The notes under the pieces are model-generated. The model saw only the letters and a program-made list of their open reading frames with translations. It had not been told where the DNA came from and did no database searches. Below, in pieces: positions 1 through 9,414 of a stretch of DNA of 64,000 bases. The stretch spans positions 1,364,001 through 1,428,000 of the forward strand of contig OY782758.1 in assembly GCA_963678215.1 (NCBI GenBank). The letters run 5' to 3'. Within the stretch, counting starts at the first letter, position 1, and each line of letters starts with the position of its first letter. The position numbers and the translations under genes are program-made. The DNA comes from Thiobius zoothamnicola (GTDB taxonomy: Bacteria > Pseudomonadota > Gammaproteobacteria > Chromatiales > Chromatiaceae).

Positions 1-874
1 GAATGGAAATTTGCGGCGATGAATCAGACTCGCCAAGAATCGGCAAGATTTGTTGCGTCGCTGTATCAGTCACACCAAACGGACTGTAAGATGCATAAGT
101 TTGGAAGGCTTTCTTAACTCCGTGCCCTAAGTCAATTTTCAGACCAACCGACAACCAGGCATTATCACGATCCGGCGTTGAACTGTTGGAGAAAGCTTGC
201 AAGGTGGTATTTAGCCGCCAGCCATCCGGGAGCCAACTTTTCGGCGTCCTCAACCTGAATCCGCTATTGAACCCAGTGTGGTCATAATCGGTCAACACAT
301 CAAATAGTGGATGCGCCTGCCAACGAACGCCTGCAAACAAGCCATTCAGATAATTAACGCCCATCTGGTTTTTTGCATCGCCCCGACCATAGCCTAAGCT
401 GAAATCAAAATCCCCCAGATCCAACTGACTGACAGCATAGTAATTATTATGGTAGGTGGCGGAGTGAGTACCATAATCCTGTACGCCCAAAGCAAATTGA
501 ACCGGGCTATCCGGTAATAGAGAAGCGGTGTTTAATTTGGCTGAGAAAGATAAATCGCTGGCTCCGTGACCCGCATTGTACCCTGGCGCGCCATCGAAAT
601 TTTTATAGGTGTTTTGCACCACAAGCTCTAGCCCGGTCAGTAACCCCACGCCAAGCATCAAGGTATGATGGGCACCAGTTCTATAATCGGTATTATAGTT
701 GACGTGGTTTTCCCAGGCCAATCCGAATTGAATGGATTTGGTATCAACCACCTGAGCATCAGGCGTTCTGAGATAACCGGTAAAGCCAGTTTGCGCGAAG
801 CCGCCTTCTGCTGCGGATAAATGAGGGAGATACAGAACCAGCAGGCTTAACCATGGCAATTTGGAGAACTTCAC
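1..874 (-). CDS. YjbH-family outer-membrane polysaccharide protein, C-terminus beyond window
   Basis: This is a minus-strand reading frame open to the left window edge, so only about 291 N-terminal residues are visible. A GTG at 874 gives a normal signal peptide (KFSKLPWLSLLVLYLPHLSA), and GTGs at 892 and slightly further upstream are alternatives. The mature start has a GFTGYLRTPDA motif followed by alternating polar/hydrophobic strands rich in Tyr, Asn and Gly, as in the YjbH/YmcA family of outer-membrane beta-barrel proteins, which are known from exopolysaccharide operons. It is the last visible gene of the wzb-wzc-wza cluster, so a role in polysaccharide secretion is inferred. Family members are usually about 700 residues. 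Any outer-membrane barrel is the alternative. Confidence 0.65.
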   Translation of the reverse strand, partial: MKFSKLPWLSLLVLYLPHLSAAEGGFAQTGFTGYLRTPDAQVVDTKSIQFGLAWENHVNYNTDYRTGAHHTLMLGVGLLTGLELVVQNTYKNFDGAPGYNAGHGASDLSFSAKLNTASLLPDSPVQFALGVQDYGTHSATYHNNYYAVSQLDLGDFDFSLGYGRGDAKNQMGVNYLNGLFAGVRWQAHPLFDVLTDYDHTGFNSGFRLRTPKSWLPDGWRLNTTLQAFSNSSTPDRDNAWLSVGLKIDLGHGVKKAFQTYASYSPFGVTDTATQQILPILGESDSSPQISI

Positions 875-1018
875 TTCGATTATGCCCGTCACCTGCAACA
901 AATCATCCAGCACCCCATCCACTCATGAAATATTGGAATCTCAAAAGCAGCCTTATGGAACGCATTCATGCACATGAAATGGTGGGCTAATAAAAACCCA
1001 CCCAGTTTTCATGACAAA

Positions 1019-2692
1019 TCAGCCACCAGTGCCAGTTGAACCTGTCGAACCTGTTGTCACATCACAAGTTTGTGGAAAACGGAATTGATAGGTATGAGCA
1101 CCTGCAGAGAACACCTGATTAGTGGCAAGCCTCCATGTTGAATTGATCCGATCATAAACCTTCAAAGTATATTGATGGTTGCCTTCGGAGGAGTTCACTA
1201 CAAGATTATTGAAAACCTGTTCACCAGAATCATTGGTATAGCCTCTACCAACATAGCTCCAAGTTGGGGAGTTTTGGGCCAGATAGACATAAACGGATGG
1301 CACCACAGTGTCCGCCACCGATGAATCGTTGGAACAATAAGTGACGGTTTGAACAGTTAAATTGGTGAATGTAATCCCAACTGGGGTAGTCAAATTAACA
1401 GAGTGTGTGGTTCCACATAAATTATCTAAATCGCTTCCAATAGAACCTAGCTCATTGCCTGTTGATGTGTCCGTGAATGTCACCGTACCTTTTACATTAG
1501 CTGGCATATTGTACAACTCGATATAACCATCACCATTATAATATTTAGTTTTTGAATACCCCGGTAAAGAAATATTGACTTTCGCATGATATGGATGGAC
1601 ATTACCCGTCTGATCCAGCACACGGATTCTACCGAAGCACTTTCTACTACCTGCCCGGTACCAGTCAAGATTAAAGTAGGATAGGTGATCGACTTCATAA
1701 GTTACCTTCAGTAGTCCAGCTGAATCACCAGCCGACACATCCCCTAGTCCTTCATAGCTCCATTTACCAGTGTCAGTATTAAAGCTCCATATCGGTAGCT
1801 TATCCCCCGCCTTGACAGCCTGGTTAGTATCCGGGTTGATTGTGTCTGGTGATATGTTGAAGGTAATGGGGACTTTTTTTGAAAATTTTTCGACTTTTGT
1901 ATCACCACTTTTGATTTCAACAGCAGTAAAACCACCGGAAATGAAAGTCAATTGATTATCTGACTCTATTTCACCCGTAACATCTGAATTGTTAATCTCG
2001 CTGGCGGCATCAGATGCATTCTCAACCGCCACGGTGAAGCCGCCTGGGAAAGCCTCCAATGCGTCGTTTGAGTTGGCGTCGTAGTAGGCCACTGTTACGC
2101 TCACATCCCCTGTCACCGGATTGCCATTGGCATCCTGCATTTGAACATCAGTGCCAATCTCAATGTTTGACGATTCCTGATTGCTTGAACCATCACTGGC
2201 TGCTGATCCTGCTGTAGCGGTGATAGACGATGACGGTTTCCCACCCGTAGTCCCTATACCTGTTTGTTGGCTAATGCCTACTCCTGTTGGCGGGGTTGTG
2301 GTTGTTGACACCAATGCGACTTGTAAATCAATCGCACCTGTTGTTGTGATGGTGGTGGATTGATTGGAATCCAAATAACCGTTCGCACTGGCTTTCACTG
2401 AAACGGCGATGGACTCACTGGTGGGATCATTACCGTCTTTCACCGTAAAACTGGTGATCCCAGCGACCCCGGTATTTTCAGTGCCATCTCCATCAAATTT
2501 ATCTGCGCCACTGGTGATTGTCAGCGTAGCATTCGTGATCGGTTCCTGCGTATTTGCATCAACAGCTTGAACGCCGAGTGTGGTCGCCGAACCTGCTGAA
2601 ACGGTTGGCCCGGAATACCCACTATCGCCACAGCCGGACAAGATAGCAATAGCCGCTGCAATCGCTATCGCTGAGAATTTTTCAATTGACAT
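1019..2692 (-). CDS. Large surface lipoprotein with Ig-like/carboxypeptidase-regulatory-type domains, function unknown
   Basis: This is a 557-residue protein with a lipoprotein signal: a hydrophobic Ala/Ile stretch ending in a lipobox with Cys at residue 21 (ILSGCGDSG). The mature part begins with a Gly/Ser/Thr-rich linker and beta-sandwich-like segments (VDANTQEPITNATLTI). Around residues 290-345 comes a block of the form 'PIWSFNTDTGKWSYEG ... VDHLSYFNLDW', a motif seen in bacterial proteins with carboxypeptidase-regulatory-like folds. The C-terminal half has two or three more beta-rich repeats and a GSTGSTGTGG tail. Low-complexity Thr/Pro and Ser/Gly linkers suggest a flexible surface protein. 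It lies between wza-type and yjbH-type genes, so it may belong to the same envelope polysaccharide locus. I cannot assign a function. Confidence 0.6.
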   Translation of the reverse strand: MSIEKFSAIAIAAAIAILSGCGDSGYSGPTVSAGSATTLGVQAVDANTQEPITNATLTITSGADKFDGDGTENTGVAGITSFTVKDGNDPTSESIAVSVKASANGYLDSNQSTTITTTGAIDLQVALVSTTTTPPTGVGISQQTGIGTTGGKPSSSITATAGSAASDGSSNQESSNIEIGTDVQMQDANGNPVTGDVSVTVAYYDANSNDALEAFPGGFTVAVENASDAASEINNSDVTGEIESDNQLTFISGGFTAVEIKSGDTKVEKFSKKVPITFNISPDTINPDTNQAVKAGDKLPIWSFNTDTGKWSYEGLGDVSAGDSAGLLKVTYEVDHLSYFNLDWYRAGSRKCFGRIRVLDQTGNVHPYHAKVNISLPGYSKTKYYNGDGYIELYNMPANVKGTVTFTDTSTGNELGSIGSDLDNLCGTTHSVNLTTPVGITFTNLTVQTVTYCSNDSSVADTVVPSVYVYLAQNSPTWSYVGRGYTNDSGEQVFNNLVVNSSEGNHQYTLKVYDRINSTWRLATNQVFSAGAHTYQFRFPQTCDVTTGSTGSTGTGG

Positions 2693-2725
2693 ATTGGCTT
2701 ACCTGAAATTAAAGATTGGGTGGCA

Positions 2726-2753
2726 AAATCCATGATCAAACCACCATGGATTT
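2726..2753. terminator. Inverted repeat between the lipoprotein and Wza-type genes, possible terminator
   Basis: Perfect 9-bp arms AAATCCATG / CATGGATTT enclose a 10-nt loop. Four to five T residues follow on either strand, so it could act as a weak bidirectional terminator or attenuator after the Wza-type gene. No experimental support is visible. Confidence 0.35.
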
Positions 2754-2843
2754 TTGGGATAATTATTCCCATAACATATAAACCACGATGGGTCTATAGC
2801 AAACTGTACTATCATCGGAAATTCTGTGCAATCCAGAAACCTT

Positions 2844-4001
2844 TTAATTACCGCTGAGATTCCTGGTAGCGTCAATTAAACTCGTTGAAGGAAACAGTTG
2901 TGATATCACCCGGTTCCAGCGGGTCAGCTCAGATGCGCCGACAAAAATGACATCTTGCGGTTGTATATCAAACCGTCCCGCCAATAAAAACGCTACTGGT
3001 GATTTTGCCGACAAACGAAATACCTGTGGGCTGGTTTTCGCACTGTCTGCACGGCGAACAATATAGACTCCGCCACCCGACGTGCTCGGTGATAAGCCGC
3101 CTGCGCTGCCCAACGCATCGGTCAATGTTAATCCTTCAGCCGAAATCGGCAATGATTTCGGTTGTCCGACTTCCCCAACAATATACGCTTTGGATTGGTT
3201 AATTGGCATATGCACTGAGTCGCCATCCTGTAGCACAATCTGCGGCGAGATACCCTGATTAACCAAATGATGATAGTTCAAACGGTATTGCTCACCTTTG
3301 CGCATCAGGCGCAAATTCCGACTATCCGCATTTGGTGCAATACCGTCTGCCAAAGCCACCGCCTGATCCAAAGTCAATAGCGAACCTTGCAGCGGGATAG
3401 TGATCGGCTGGTTAAAGGCGCCATTCAACACTACTTTCTGGCTATTATAATGTTCAACACCGACATCAACTTGCGGCTCCTGAAAATACCTGCTCAACTT
3501 CTGCACTAATAAATGTCTGATTTCCTGACGGGTCTTACCCAAAACATGCAAAGTGCCTGCATACGGAAAAAATATCGTGCCATCGCTTTTCACCTGACGG
3601 GCGATGAATGGCACCCCGTTTTCACCCCCAGCCAACACCAGCTCGGATTGCCCCCATACAGCAATTGACAGCACATCGTTAATGCCGATTTTATAGGGTT
3701 GTTGAGCCATTGATGAATTCAATAACTCATTCGGGACAACGGGAGATTGATACTCTCCAGCTGATAATGCATCAATGATTTCATCCGTAATCGGGATAAC
3801 TTCAATGAAGTTATTAACCCCCACGCCAGCAATGCCCGGGGCGGCAATAACTTCAGGACCATACTCCCCCCACAGGGTATTTTGTACTTGCATACCGGGC
3901 GCAAAACTGCAAGCGCTTACCGCCAAACTCAGAACGAGAACGATTAAGTGCGTGTTTAACGTCGAAAGAAATGCCGGAATTTTTTGCCTAGTCGATGCCA
4001 T
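2844..4001 (-). CDS. wza: Wza-type outer-membrane polysaccharide export lipoprotein
   Basis: This is a 385-residue protein close in length to E. coli Wza (379). It has a signal sequence with a lipobox (LAVSAC) and then a Poly_export domain (about residues 95-180, with IGINDVLSIAVWGQ and the VKSDGTIFFPYAGTL stretch). Two SLBB domains follow, at about 185-245 (VVLNGAFNQPITIPL) and 265-320 (AYIVGEVGQPKSLPI). Such proteins form the octameric outer-membrane channel for capsule or exopolysaccharide. The ATG at 4001 has a GGAG nine bases upstream and lies 46 bases inside the upstream kinase gene, so the two are translationally linked. The order phosphatase-kinase-channel differs from E. coli wza-wzb-wzc. 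The glycosyltransferases of the pathway are not in the window. Confidence 0.88.
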   Translation of the reverse strand: MASTRQKIPAFLSTLNTHLIVLVLSLAVSACSFAPGMQVQNTLWGEYGPEVIAAPGIAGVGVNNFIEVIPITDEIIDALSAGEYQSPVVPNELLNSSMAQQPYKIGINDVLSIAVWGQSELVLAGGENGVPFIARQVKSDGTIFFPYAGTLHVLGKTRQEIRHLLVQKLSRYFQEPQVDVGVEHYNSQKVVLNGAFNQPITIPLQGSLLTLDQAVALADGIAPNADSRNLRLMRKGEQYRLNYHHLVNQGISPQIVLQDGDSVHMPINQSKAYIVGEVGQPKSLPISAEGLTLTDALGSAGGLSPSTSGGGVYIVRRADSAKTSPQVFRLSAKSPVAFLLAGRFDIQPQDVIFVGASELTRWNRVISQLFPSTSLIDATRNLSGN

Positions 4002-6256
4002 GGGGCGTTTCTCCGTCTGGTCCCGCCATAACCATAATGGTAATAATTATAATAGTAGCGATCCTTCGCCGTGGATTCGATAAAATTATAAATGTAGCCC
4101 TTCAGGGGCACCTCAAGGCGCTCCAGCTCATTCTTGGCTTGTTGCACTTGGGGTAGATTATTCATTTTATGCCGAACAACCAACAGGCTGGTGCCGACTT
4201 GATGCCCAATCAACGACGCATCCGTCACCGCTAAAACCGGAGGGGTATCAATAATCACGATGTCATAAGCTGGTTGAATCCGATCCAGGAATTGCGTGAA
4301 CCCGGCGCTCATAATCAATTCGCTGGGGTTCGGCGGCACCGTTCCAGTCGCAATGAAATCCAGATTGGGCAATATTTTTTCGTGGATGATATCAGATAAA
4401 GCCAGTGATTCATCCCCTGCCGCACCATTACCCAGAAAATCACTCAACCCAGGATAGCGTGGCTTTCGTAACGCTTTATTAATCGCCCCCCGACGCAAAT
4501 CCATATCCACTAACAAAACTTGCTGTCCACTCTGCGCAATTAATATCGCCAGATTCGTGCTGACGAAGCTTTTACCGCCATCCGGGCTTGGACTGGTCAA
4601 CATGACTAAATTACTTCCCGCTTCCAACATGGCGAAATGCAAACTGGTGCGAATGCTGCGGATCGCCTCTAATGCGGGATCAGTAGGACCGACAACAGCC
4701 AACACCGCCAATGCATCATCTTTGCTATTCAGCGCGTTCTTATCAATTTGACCTTGTTGGGCAGAAAGGGGAATAACACCATAATTCGCTAACCCCAGCT
4801 TTTCCTGTATTTCCACCGGATTCTGCAAACCAGCATTTAACCAGGTGCGCAATATTGTCATGCCTATGCCAAAGAAAGCGCCGACCAGGGTCGCTATCAT
4901 CAGGATCCGGGTTTTCTTTGGCTTAACCGGATTGGGTATCACCTGCGCATCATCTAGAATCCGTACGTTGCCCACAGTTCCGGCACGGGTGATTTTAAGC
5001 TCTTCCATTTTGTTCAATAGTTGAAGGTAAACCGTATTCGCCACTTCAACATTACGCATTAAACTCAGCAGTTCTTGTTGTTCGACGGGTAACTTTTCTA
5101 TTTGCCGATCCACCTGTTGTTTTTCTTTCAACAGGCTGTCTTTACGTTTTAACAGATTTGCATAAACCGGATGATTCGTCTTATATCGCTCACGGATTTC
5201 ATTTTCTTTCAACTGCAATTCATTCAAGCGTGATTCAATCTCAACAATGCGTTTTAATTTGGTTTCCGTCTCCATTTCCAGATCAATATGCGAAGAAGCC
5301 AGGCGATATCGGTTAACCGCCTGTTCAGCAGCATTCAACTCTGTTTGCACCAAGGGAATTTGTTTATCCAGAAATTGAATGCTGCGTTCCGCTTCTTCCG
5401 ATAAACGTGCAACATTCTGATCAGCATAAACCTGGATAATGTCATTCAGGATATTTTGAGTTTTCTGCGTATTCTCGCCTTCCAATACAATCGACAATAT
5501 GCCGGTATTTTTACCTTGTTCTTGAATTTGCAAGCGACTGCGCAAACGATTAATTTCATGAATACGATGGGTGAAAGAAAGCGTAAACTCGGCCCCGACA
5601 TGCGCATTGATTTGTTGGATAGTGATATTGACAGGCTGACCTATTGGCGGCTCAACCCCGACTGAAGCTGAGTAGAGCCGATGACCTGTTTCATCGAACA
5701 TATCATAAGTTGTTGGGGAGGTGACTTTCAGCGTGAGATTGATCGCCGAAGAAATAATCGGCAAAACAATAGCGCCAAGTGTAATGGACGCGCCTTGTTT
5801 ACTATAAGAATCTAATTCCAGTCCGAAAGCATCAAAGAAACCCTCATTAGGCTGCATTGATTGATCAATCAACCCATCGCTCCATGATGGCGCATATTCC
5901 GCCAACGGCAAATATTCAGGGGTTACATGTACCTGTAATAATTGATTATCAACGACTTTACCCAGTATGAAACGGCTTTTCAGTATCTCAATTTCGGTGG
6001 ATACTTCGCTATCACTGCCTAATGCGCCAGATAACTCACCAAAAACCGGTAATCCCCGCGCACGCTTTTGTTCAATTTGAATCAGCGCATTGGCTTCATA
6101 AACCGGCTTTTGCCCCTGAACATAAATGTAGGCAATAAAGAAAGAGAATAGCGTGCATCCCAGAATAAGCCATTTATGCCTGAATAATATTGAGAATATT
6201 TCCCGTAAATCGATTTCATCCTCTTGATAGGCCGAAGAATTGGATGTTTCATTCAT
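3956..6256 (-). CDS. wzc: Wzc-type polysaccharide co-polymerase / bacterial tyrosine kinase
   Basis: This is a 766-residue inner-membrane protein. The N-terminal Wzz domain starts after a cytoplasmic DLREIFSILFRH stretch and has a first membrane segment at about 30-48 (WLILGCTLFSFFIAYIYV). A long periplasmic coiled-coil part runs to about 430, and a second membrane segment (ILMIATLVGAFFGIGMTIL) follows. The C-terminal BY-kinase domain has Walker A (SPSPDGGKS), Walker A' (VLLVDMDLRRG) and Walker B (YDIVIIDTPP). The last 35 residues contain a tyrosine cluster (DRYYYNYYHYGYGG), the expected autophosphorylation site, followed by a basic tail. It works with the phosphatase just upstream (6440-6874) and the export channel downstream to control chain length and export. 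All motifs are intact. Confidence 0.92.
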   Translation of the reverse strand: MNETSNSSAYQEDEIDLREIFSILFRHKWLILGCTLFSFFIAYIYVQGQKPVYEANALIQIEQKRARGLPVFGELSGALGSDSEVSTEIEILKSRFILGKVVDNQLLQVHVTPEYLPLAEYAPSWSDGLIDQSMQPNEGFFDAFGLELDSYSKQGASITLGAIVLPIISSAINLTLKVTSPTTYDMFDETGHRLYSASVGVEPPIGQPVNITIQQINAHVGAEFTLSFTHRIHEINRLRSRLQIQEQGKNTGILSIVLEGENTQKTQNILNDIIQVYADQNVARLSEEAERSIQFLDKQIPLVQTELNAAEQAVNRYRLASSHIDLEMETETKLKRIVEIESRLNELQLKENEIRERYKTNHPVYANLLKRKDSLLKEKQQVDRQIEKLPVEQQELLSLMRNVEVANTVYLQLLNKMEELKITRAGTVGNVRILDDAQVIPNPVKPKKTRILMIATLVGAFFGIGMTILRTWLNAGLQNPVEIQEKLGLANYGVIPLSAQQGQIDKNALNSKDDALAVLAVVGPTDPALEAIRSIRTSLHFAMLEAGSNLVMLTSPSPDGGKSFVSTNLAILIAQSGQQVLLVDMDLRRGAINKALRKPRYPGLSDFLGNGAAGDESLALSDIIHEKILPNLDFIATGTVPPNPSELIMSAGFTQFLDRIQPAYDIVIIDTPPVLAVTDASLIGHQVGTSLLVVRHKMNNLPQVQQAKNELERLEVPLKGYIYNFIESTAKDRYYYNYYHYGYGGTRRRNAPWHRLGKKFRHFFRR

Positions 6257-6439
6257 TATCTATGCTTAAACCCGACAAAGTATAACTTCCACTGACTAAG
6301 AGTATTATCAAATAAAAGTTCCTATAAACCCTAAATAAGACTGTCATGATAGCCAACACATAAAATTATGCTGTGGAAACCTAGCGCCTCTTGACGACAC
6401 TCTCTAAAACAACAAGTTGTGGAAAACAACTGGCATCAT

Positions 6440-6874
6440 TCACTGCAACCTATTGACCCAATCACACACATATCGGTCGATATCGGCATAGGTTTGATGG
6501 AAAAAAGACGGATCACGCCCATAGGGATCCAACACTTCCAAATCTCCAGCCCATTTGCCCATTAATAGGGTTTTACCATAGGCTTGAGGTGCTGTCTCAT
6601 TGATTCGATGGATATGGCTCTTTTCCATCGCCAATATTAAATCAGCCTGATTCGCCATTTCCGGGGTGAACTGACGGGCTTGATGAAATAGGTCAAGATG
6701 GCCAGCACTAAGAAGGCACGCTTGCATATTTTGGTCGATCGGCTGGCCCAACATCGCGTTGATACCAGCAGAAGATATCGTAAATTGACTAGGTAATTGG
6801 TCACGGAATATTTTTTCCGCCGCTGGGCTGCGGCAAATATTGCCGACGCAAATGATCAGGATAGATTGAATCAT
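6440..6874 (-). CDS. wzb: Wzb-type low-molecular-weight protein-tyrosine phosphatase
   Basis: This is a 144-residue cytoplasmic phosphatase. The P-loop CX5R motif is at the N-terminus (CVGNICRSPAAE) and the general-acid loop is near the C-terminus (VLDPYGRDP). In capsule systems this enzyme dephosphorylates the C-terminal Tyr cluster of the co-polymerase kinase, and the kinase gene follows after 183 bases. Its ATG is only ten bases after the stop of the DUF3501 gene on the same strand, so read-through from the rubrerythrin operon into the polysaccharide genes is possible. Confidence 0.9.
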   Translation of the reverse strand: MIQSILIICVGNICRSPAAEKIFRDQLPSQFTISSAGINAMLGQPIDQNMQACLLSAGHLDLFHQARQFTPEMANQADLILAMEKSHIHRINETAPQAYGKTLLMGKWAGDLEVLDPYGRDPSFFHQTYADIDRYVCDWVNRLQ

Positions 6875-6884
6875 AAATAACCGG

Positions 6885-7469
6885 TTAATCCAGATCAGCC
6901 GCCAAGCAGGCTGTGGTCTTATTGGCGACAGGCCCAGTCATATAAGTGTATGCCGGATGATCAATGCCCATATTGACGGCAGCCCCTTGCTTCAGCGCAT
7001 GCGTCATGGCCTGAGTGAATTCAAAACGTAAAAAATGCACTGCCGAGGTTTTTTCTTCATTTTCACGCTCAAGATCTTCATCGGCAACGGGATGAACCCG
7101 GTCAAAACCCGCTACCTGTATCCAGACAACTTTTTCAATGCCAAGCATCTTCTGCAACTGAATCCGACGTTCATTTTCATCCGAAAACTCAATCATAAAA
7201 GTCGCTTTCCAATTATCACCATCTGGAATCAGCGGATTATAAGTATCTAACTCTTCCTGAATCGCATCAGCTTCATAAATACGTTCTACGCGCAACATTT
7301 CCTGAATCTGGTACTGAATCGTGAGCGCATCTTCAAAGTAAAGTGCCGCATTCGGCCCAATAGGCACCCGGCGATGTTGTTTATGGCTAAGCGCCTTGGC
7401 ACGGAAATCGTCGCGCACCTCAGCATATTTTTCCAAGGTATATAAGTCAGCTCGGATGAGTGGTTTCAT
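6885..7469 (-). CDS. DUF3501 family protein
   Basis: This is a 194-residue soluble protein of the DUF3501 family, recognised from its N-terminus (MKPLIRADLYTLEKY...RRVPIGPNAALYFED) and the LRFEFTQ and GIDHPAYTY segments. No catalytic motif or membrane segment is visible and the biochemical role is unknown. Family members are often found next to a rubrerythrin and a CCG-domain Fe-S protein, exactly as here (31 bases downstream of the Fe-S gene), which suggests a shared redox or peroxide-related function. Start is the ATG at 7469. Confidence 0.8.
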   Translation of the reverse strand: MKPLIRADLYTLEKYAEVRDDFRAKALSHKQHRRVPIGPNAALYFEDALTIQYQIQEMLRVERIYEADAIQEELDTYNPLIPDGDNWKATFMIEFSDENERRIQLQKMLGIEKVVWIQVAGFDRVHPVADEDLERENEEKTSAVHFLRFEFTQAMTHALKQGAAVNMGIDHPAYTYMTGPVANKTTACLAADLD

Positions 7470-7499
7470 GATGAATTGTCCTCAAATTTAACGCTGTGT

Positions 7500-8825
7500 C
7501 TAAATGCCATACGCCAAGCGTAACAATGAGGCAGGATGTTTAGGTTCGCCGCCATCTCCCAATCCATTAGCAATCTGATGACCGGCCATGGCGCAATCAC
7601 TACTGTAATAGTCCGGCGCTATTTGTTTGACTTTATTAACCACAGGTCGGGCGATCTTCATGGACAACTCATGATATTCCTTTTTGACCGCATAAGTACC
7701 ATCATGACCTGAACAGCGTTCAACTATTTCTACCTGAGTATCAGGTATCAGTGATAATAATTCACGGGTTTTGGGTCCAATGCGCTGCACACGTTGGTGA
7801 CAAGCGGCGTGATAAGCCACTTTGCCAAGTCCTTGGGCAAAATCCGTCCTCAGTTTGCCATATCGGTGTCGCAACATCAGATATTCAAATGGATCGTAAA
7901 TTGCATCACGTACCTTAGCAACCGCTTCATCATCGGGGAACATCAAAGGCAATTCCTGCTTAAACATCAATACGCAGGATGGCACAGGTGCCAGGATGTC
8001 CCATCCATCCTCAACCCATTTCACCAGTTCAGGAATATTCACGGCTTTCGCCTTGGCTACCGAATCCAGATCGCCAAGCTCCAGTTTCGGCATGCCGCAA
8101 CATCGTTCTTTATCCGTTAAAGTGACCGGAATCCGATTATGGCGAAGCACTGCAATCAAATCCTCACCACTATCCGGGTCATTTCGATTCCCATAACAGG
8201 TAGCGAACAACACGACCTTACCCGTGGTCGGGCCAGCCGACTCGCCACCATCTTGATCGGATCGCACCCGATGACGCAGCGATTTCGTGTGATATTTCGG
8301 CAAAACAGCGGCTTTATGCACGCCAAAACCGTGATGCATCGCCGAACGGAAAGGGCCATTCTGGTTTAACGTATTCACCAAACCACTCACCACCGGAATA
8401 CCGGCCAGATCGCCAACCAAGTCCGTACTGGTCAACGTTTTATCCCGTAATGAAGCCCCTTGTTTTTTGTATTTCACCGCTTTGGCCTGCAACATCAAAT
8501 GCGGGAAATCCACATCCCATTCATGCGGAGGAACATACGGACATTTGGTCAAAAAGCACAGGTCGCATAAATAACATTGATCAACCACTTTCCAATAATC
8601 AGCTTTCGCAACACCATCGACCTCCATCGTGTCAGACTCATCGACCAGATCAAATAAAGTCGGAAATGACTGGCACAGACTGACGCAACGGCGGCAACCA
8701 TGACAAATATCATAGACCCGCTCCAACTCGGCGAATAATTTATCTTCGTCATAAAATTCCGGGTTGGTCCAATCCAAAACATGGCGGGTGGGTGCCTCCA
8801 GACTGCCTTCACGTACAGTGGTCAT
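7500..8825 (-). CDS. GlpC/HdrD-like Fe-S protein of the rubrerythrin operon
   Basis: This 441-residue protein has two N-terminal [4Fe-4S] ferredoxin motifs (CHGCRRCVSLC near residue 41 and CYLCDLCFLTKC near 85) followed by two cysteine-rich CCG-type domains. The first is complete (ATCYGNR ... RCCGMP). The second has HAACHQRV but reads CSGHDGTY where a canonical CCG would be, with a later SDCAMAGH. It resembles the anaerobic glycerol-3-phosphate dehydrogenase subunit C and heterodisulfide reductase D families, which pass electrons through such clusters. No flavin or membrane domain is present. Context (rubrerythrin 65 bases upstream, DUF3501 downstream) suggests it supplies electrons to the diiron protein; this is inference. 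Confidence 0.8.
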   Translation of the reverse strand: MTTVREGSLEAPTRHVLDWTNPEFYDEDKLFAELERVYDICHGCRRCVSLCQSFPTLFDLVDESDTMEVDGVAKADYWKVVDQCYLCDLCFLTKCPYVPPHEWDVDFPHLMLQAKAVKYKKQGASLRDKTLTSTDLVGDLAGIPVVSGLVNTLNQNGPFRSAMHHGFGVHKAAVLPKYHTKSLRHRVRSDQDGGESAGPTTGKVVLFATCYGNRNDPDSGEDLIAVLRHNRIPVTLTDKERCCGMPKLELGDLDSVAKAKAVNIPELVKWVEDGWDILAPVPSCVLMFKQELPLMFPDDEAVAKVRDAIYDPFEYLMLRHRYGKLRTDFAQGLGKVAYHAACHQRVQRIGPKTRELLSLIPDTQVEIVERCSGHDGTYAVKKEYHELSMKIARPVVNKVKQIAPDYYSSDCAMAGHQIANGLGDGGEPKHPASLLRLAYGI

Positions 8826-8890
8826 AGCATGGCCTCAATGATCAGAAATGGGAGCACATCCTTGTGCTGAGTATCAGTCGTTAACCGACA

Positions 8891-9304
8891 TTACAAGCTA
8901 TCCAACGCCTTCTGGAAGCGATTGGCGTGGGAGCGCTCAGCTTTCGCCAAAGTCTCAAACCAGTCAGCGATTTCCTCGAATCCTTCCTCACGGGCAGTTT
9001 TCGCCATACCGGGATACATATCCGTGTATTCATGGGTCTCACCGGCGATGGCGGCTTTCAAATTATCCGCCGTTCCGCCAATGGGCAGACCAGTCGCCGG
9101 GTCACCGACTTCTTCCAGATATTCAAGGTGACCATGAGCATGGCCGGTTTCACCTTCCCCGGTTGAACGGAATACCGCAGCGACATCGTTGTAGCCTTCA
9201 ATATCCGCTTTCGCGGCAAAATACAGGTACCGGCGATTAGCCTGGGACTCACCCGCAAATGCATCTTTCAGATTTTGCTCCGTCTTTGAATTTTTCAATG
9301 ACAT
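8891..9304 (-). CDS. Rubrerythrin-type diiron protein without rubredoxin domain
   Basis: This is a ferritin-like four-helix protein of about 137 residues. Its diiron ligand motifs are visible: an early Glu in FAGESQANRRY, EGETGHAHGH, then GETHEY and the C-terminal AERSHANRF. It ends there, so the C-terminal rubredoxin-like domain of classical rubrerythrin is absent (erythrin-like form). Such proteins reduce hydrogen peroxide. The ATG at 9304 is preferred because an AAGGA lies seven bases upstream; a TTG at 9319 and ATG at 9310 are in frame but sit on or before that site. It is the first gene of a three-gene operon with the Fe-S protein and DUF3501. Confidence 0.85.
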   Translation of the reverse strand: MSLKNSKTEQNLKDAFAGESQANRRYLYFAAKADIEGYNDVAAVFRSTGEGETGHAHGHLEYLEEVGDPATGLPIGGTADNLKAAIAGETHEYTDMYPGMAKTAREEGFEEIADWFETLAKAERSHANRFQKALDSL

Positions 9305-9414
9305 CTTCATTTCCTTCAAGGTTGAGAATAACGATTTCAGTAATCTTTACTGTTAATTAGGTACGTAGCCGGCGAATACCAGCTGCGCATCACTATAAGC
9401 ATCTGGAAGCCTAT

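Noticed and set aside
8848..9240. Plus-strand ORF of 130 codons over the rubrerythrin gene
   Set aside because: It lies opposite a well-recognised gene, and its product has no coherent motif or signal.
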